Assembly: GCF_001435235.1 (NCBI RefSeq)
Contig: NZ_AZGB01000009.1
Coordinates: 39,591-103,590 of the forward strand
Direction: 5' to 3'
DNA length: 64,000 nucleotides
DNA from: Liquorilactobacillus ghanensis DSM 18630
GTDB lineage: Bacteria > Bacillota > Bacilli > Lactobacillales > Lactobacillaceae
The notes under the pieces were generated by a model, which saw nothing but the letters and a program-made list of their open reading frames with translations, was not told the origin of the DNA and ran no database searches. Below, one piece after another: positions 63,237-64,000 of the stretch (positions within the stretch are counted from its first letter, which is position 1; each line of letters begins with the position of its first letter). The position numbers were made by a program, and so were the translations under genes.

Positions 63237-63446
63237 ATGTCTCAAGAAGAAAAGTTTGAGAACAAAAAAGAGCAGCTGTCTGGCAAAGCAAAAGAGATCG
63301 GCGGAAAAGTCACTGGAGACAAGGAACTAGAATCTGAAGGAAAATCTCAAAACGTACTCGGTAAAGCCAAGGAAAAATTAAACGACACAAAAGATAGCGT
63401 AAAAGGTGCAGCTAAAAATTTAAAAAATAAATTATCTGATAAGTAA
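63237..63446 (+). CDS. CsbD-family stress protein
   Basis: The 69-residue, lysine- and glycine-rich protein is highly charged with no hydrophobic core (EQLSGKAKEIGGKVTGDKELESEGK, then GKAKEKLNDTKDSVKGAAKN), the pattern of CsbD proteins. These accumulate under general stress; the function is unknown. AAGGGAGG precedes the ATG at good spacing and a terminator follows, so it is a single-gene unit. Confidence 0.9.
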   Translation: MSQEEKFENKKEQLSGKAKEIGGKVTGDKELESEGKSQNVLGKAKEKLNDTKDSVKGAAKNLKNKLSDK

Positions 63447-63494
63447 AATCATTTAATTGTTAATAACAATTGGTATAGTTTGTAGTAACTTAGG

Positions 63495-63523
63495 CTATCT
63501 GTTTTCAAGACAGATAGTTTTTT
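63495..63523 (+). terminator. Terminator of the CsbD gene
   Basis: Stem CTATCTGT/ACAGATAG followed by TTTTT. Confidence 0.85.
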
Positions 63524-63546
63524 GTTGTTCTTAAATCTGCAATCTC

Positions 63547-63582
63547 AAAAAGCCGCTCATTCTATACAAGAACAACCGGCTT
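63547..63582 (-). terminator. Terminator of the kduD-like gene
   Basis: Minus-strand stem AAGCCG/CGGCTT with a long loop followed by TTTG. Confidence 0.55.
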
Positions 63583-63610
63583 AATTAATTCAATTCATTT
63601 TTTTCAAATT

Positions 63611-64000
63611 TTACCTAACCAGATAACCACCATCAACTGCTAAAATGTGACCGCTGACATAGTCGGAAGCTTTGCTGGCCAAGAAAACAGCTACTCCCAT
63701 TAATTCATGTGGTTCTGCCCAATGACCTGCTGGAATCCGATCCAATATTTCTTGGTTACGAGCCTTGTCTGCGCGAATCGGAGCCGTATTGGCTGTTTTG
63801 ATGTATCCCGGTGCGATCGCATTTACTTGGATATTATAAGCTCCCAGCTCACTGGCAAATGATTTGGTTAACCCGGCTACTCCATGCTTGGAAGCAGTAT
63901 ACGATGGGATAAATTTTCCACCTTGAAATGACAGCATCGATCCGATATTAATAATCTTACCGGATTTTTGTTTAGCCATCGCCCGAGCAGCCGCAATTGA
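63611..64000 (-). CDS. kduD: 2-deoxy-D-gluconate 3-dehydrogenase-like SDR (C-terminal part)
   Basis: The visible 129 residues are the C-terminal half of a short-chain dehydrogenase: NIGSMLSFQGG, the catalytic YTASK, NAIAPGY and the closing YVSGHILAVDGGYLVR. The order SMLSFQGG, ILDRIPAGHWAEP and FLASKASDYV matches KduD, which reduces 5-keto-4-deoxyuronate products. The N-terminal NAD-binding half lies beyond the window. KduD would act after the GH88 hydrolase found about 11 kb away. Confidence 0.85.
   Translation of the reverse strand, partial: SIAAARAMAKQKSGKIINIGSMLSFQGGKFIPSYTASKHGVAGLTKSFASELGAYNIQVNAIAPGYIKTANTAPIRADKARNQEILDRIPAGHWAEPHELMGVAVFLASKASDYVSGHILAVDGGYLVR

Overview
The window is low-GC Gram-positive DNA from a member of the Lactobacillaceae. 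The evidence is the ccpA/pepQ pair, T-box control of his and met genes, cellobiose-type PTS genes with 6-phospho-beta-glucosidases, the acetylated DAP route to lysine, LPXTG surface proteins, and a KxYKxGKxW signal peptide. I cannot name the species; a Liquorilactobacillus-like lineage is a guess.

From 1 to about 21,190 lies most of a prophage, read from its late genes at the left edge to its integrase at the right. On the minus strand it carries portal, terminase large and small subunits, a cargo gene walled off by terminators, a structured non-coding gap, a RinA/DUF722-type late regulator, small accessory genes, RusA, a candidate replication origin, a primase-helicase, a DEAH helicase interrupted by an intein, a short sliding clamp, a DUF669 protein, a RecA-like ATPase, an HNH endonuclease, an SbcC-like ATPase, an antirepressor and Cro. 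On the plus strand it carries CI, a membrane protein and a large serine integrase. The integrase sits against a broken comGC whose reading frame is lost after the prepilin motif. The phage has therefore inserted into the competence pseudopilin gene of the comG operon.

From 21,232 to 44,900 is conserved chromosome: comGA-comGB, yebC, a vanZ-like gene, divergent ccpA and pepQ, YtxH/DUF948 envelope proteins, an MscS channel, a CBS protein with dapH and the N-acetyl-diaminopimelate deacetylase, an oxidoreductase, and a complete ten-gene histidine operon (hisZGDBHAFIEC) behind a T-box. A PHP-type histidinol phosphatase, an alpha/beta hydrolase, pgi and a T-box-controlled metA follow.

From 45,350 to 51,300 is a beta-glucoside operon (GH1, PTS IIC, IIB, IIA, GH1) with a GntR regulator and a perfect cre site. 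A divergent GH88 hydrolase comes next. The right end holds a yjdF gene with a structured leader, small stress/envelope genes, two large LPXTG proteins facing each other tail to tail (a Cna-B adhesin and a GH32 fructanase with a 39-bp repeat tract), a permease remnant, a CsbD protein and the end of a kduD-like gene. GH88 and KduD both point to uronate use.

The most notable items are the comGC::prophage junction, the intein in the helicase Walker A motif, the terminator-bracketed DUF5677-like cargo gene beside a duplicated structured element, the iteron/cruciform origin candidate, the short clamp and the tRNA-like hairpin.
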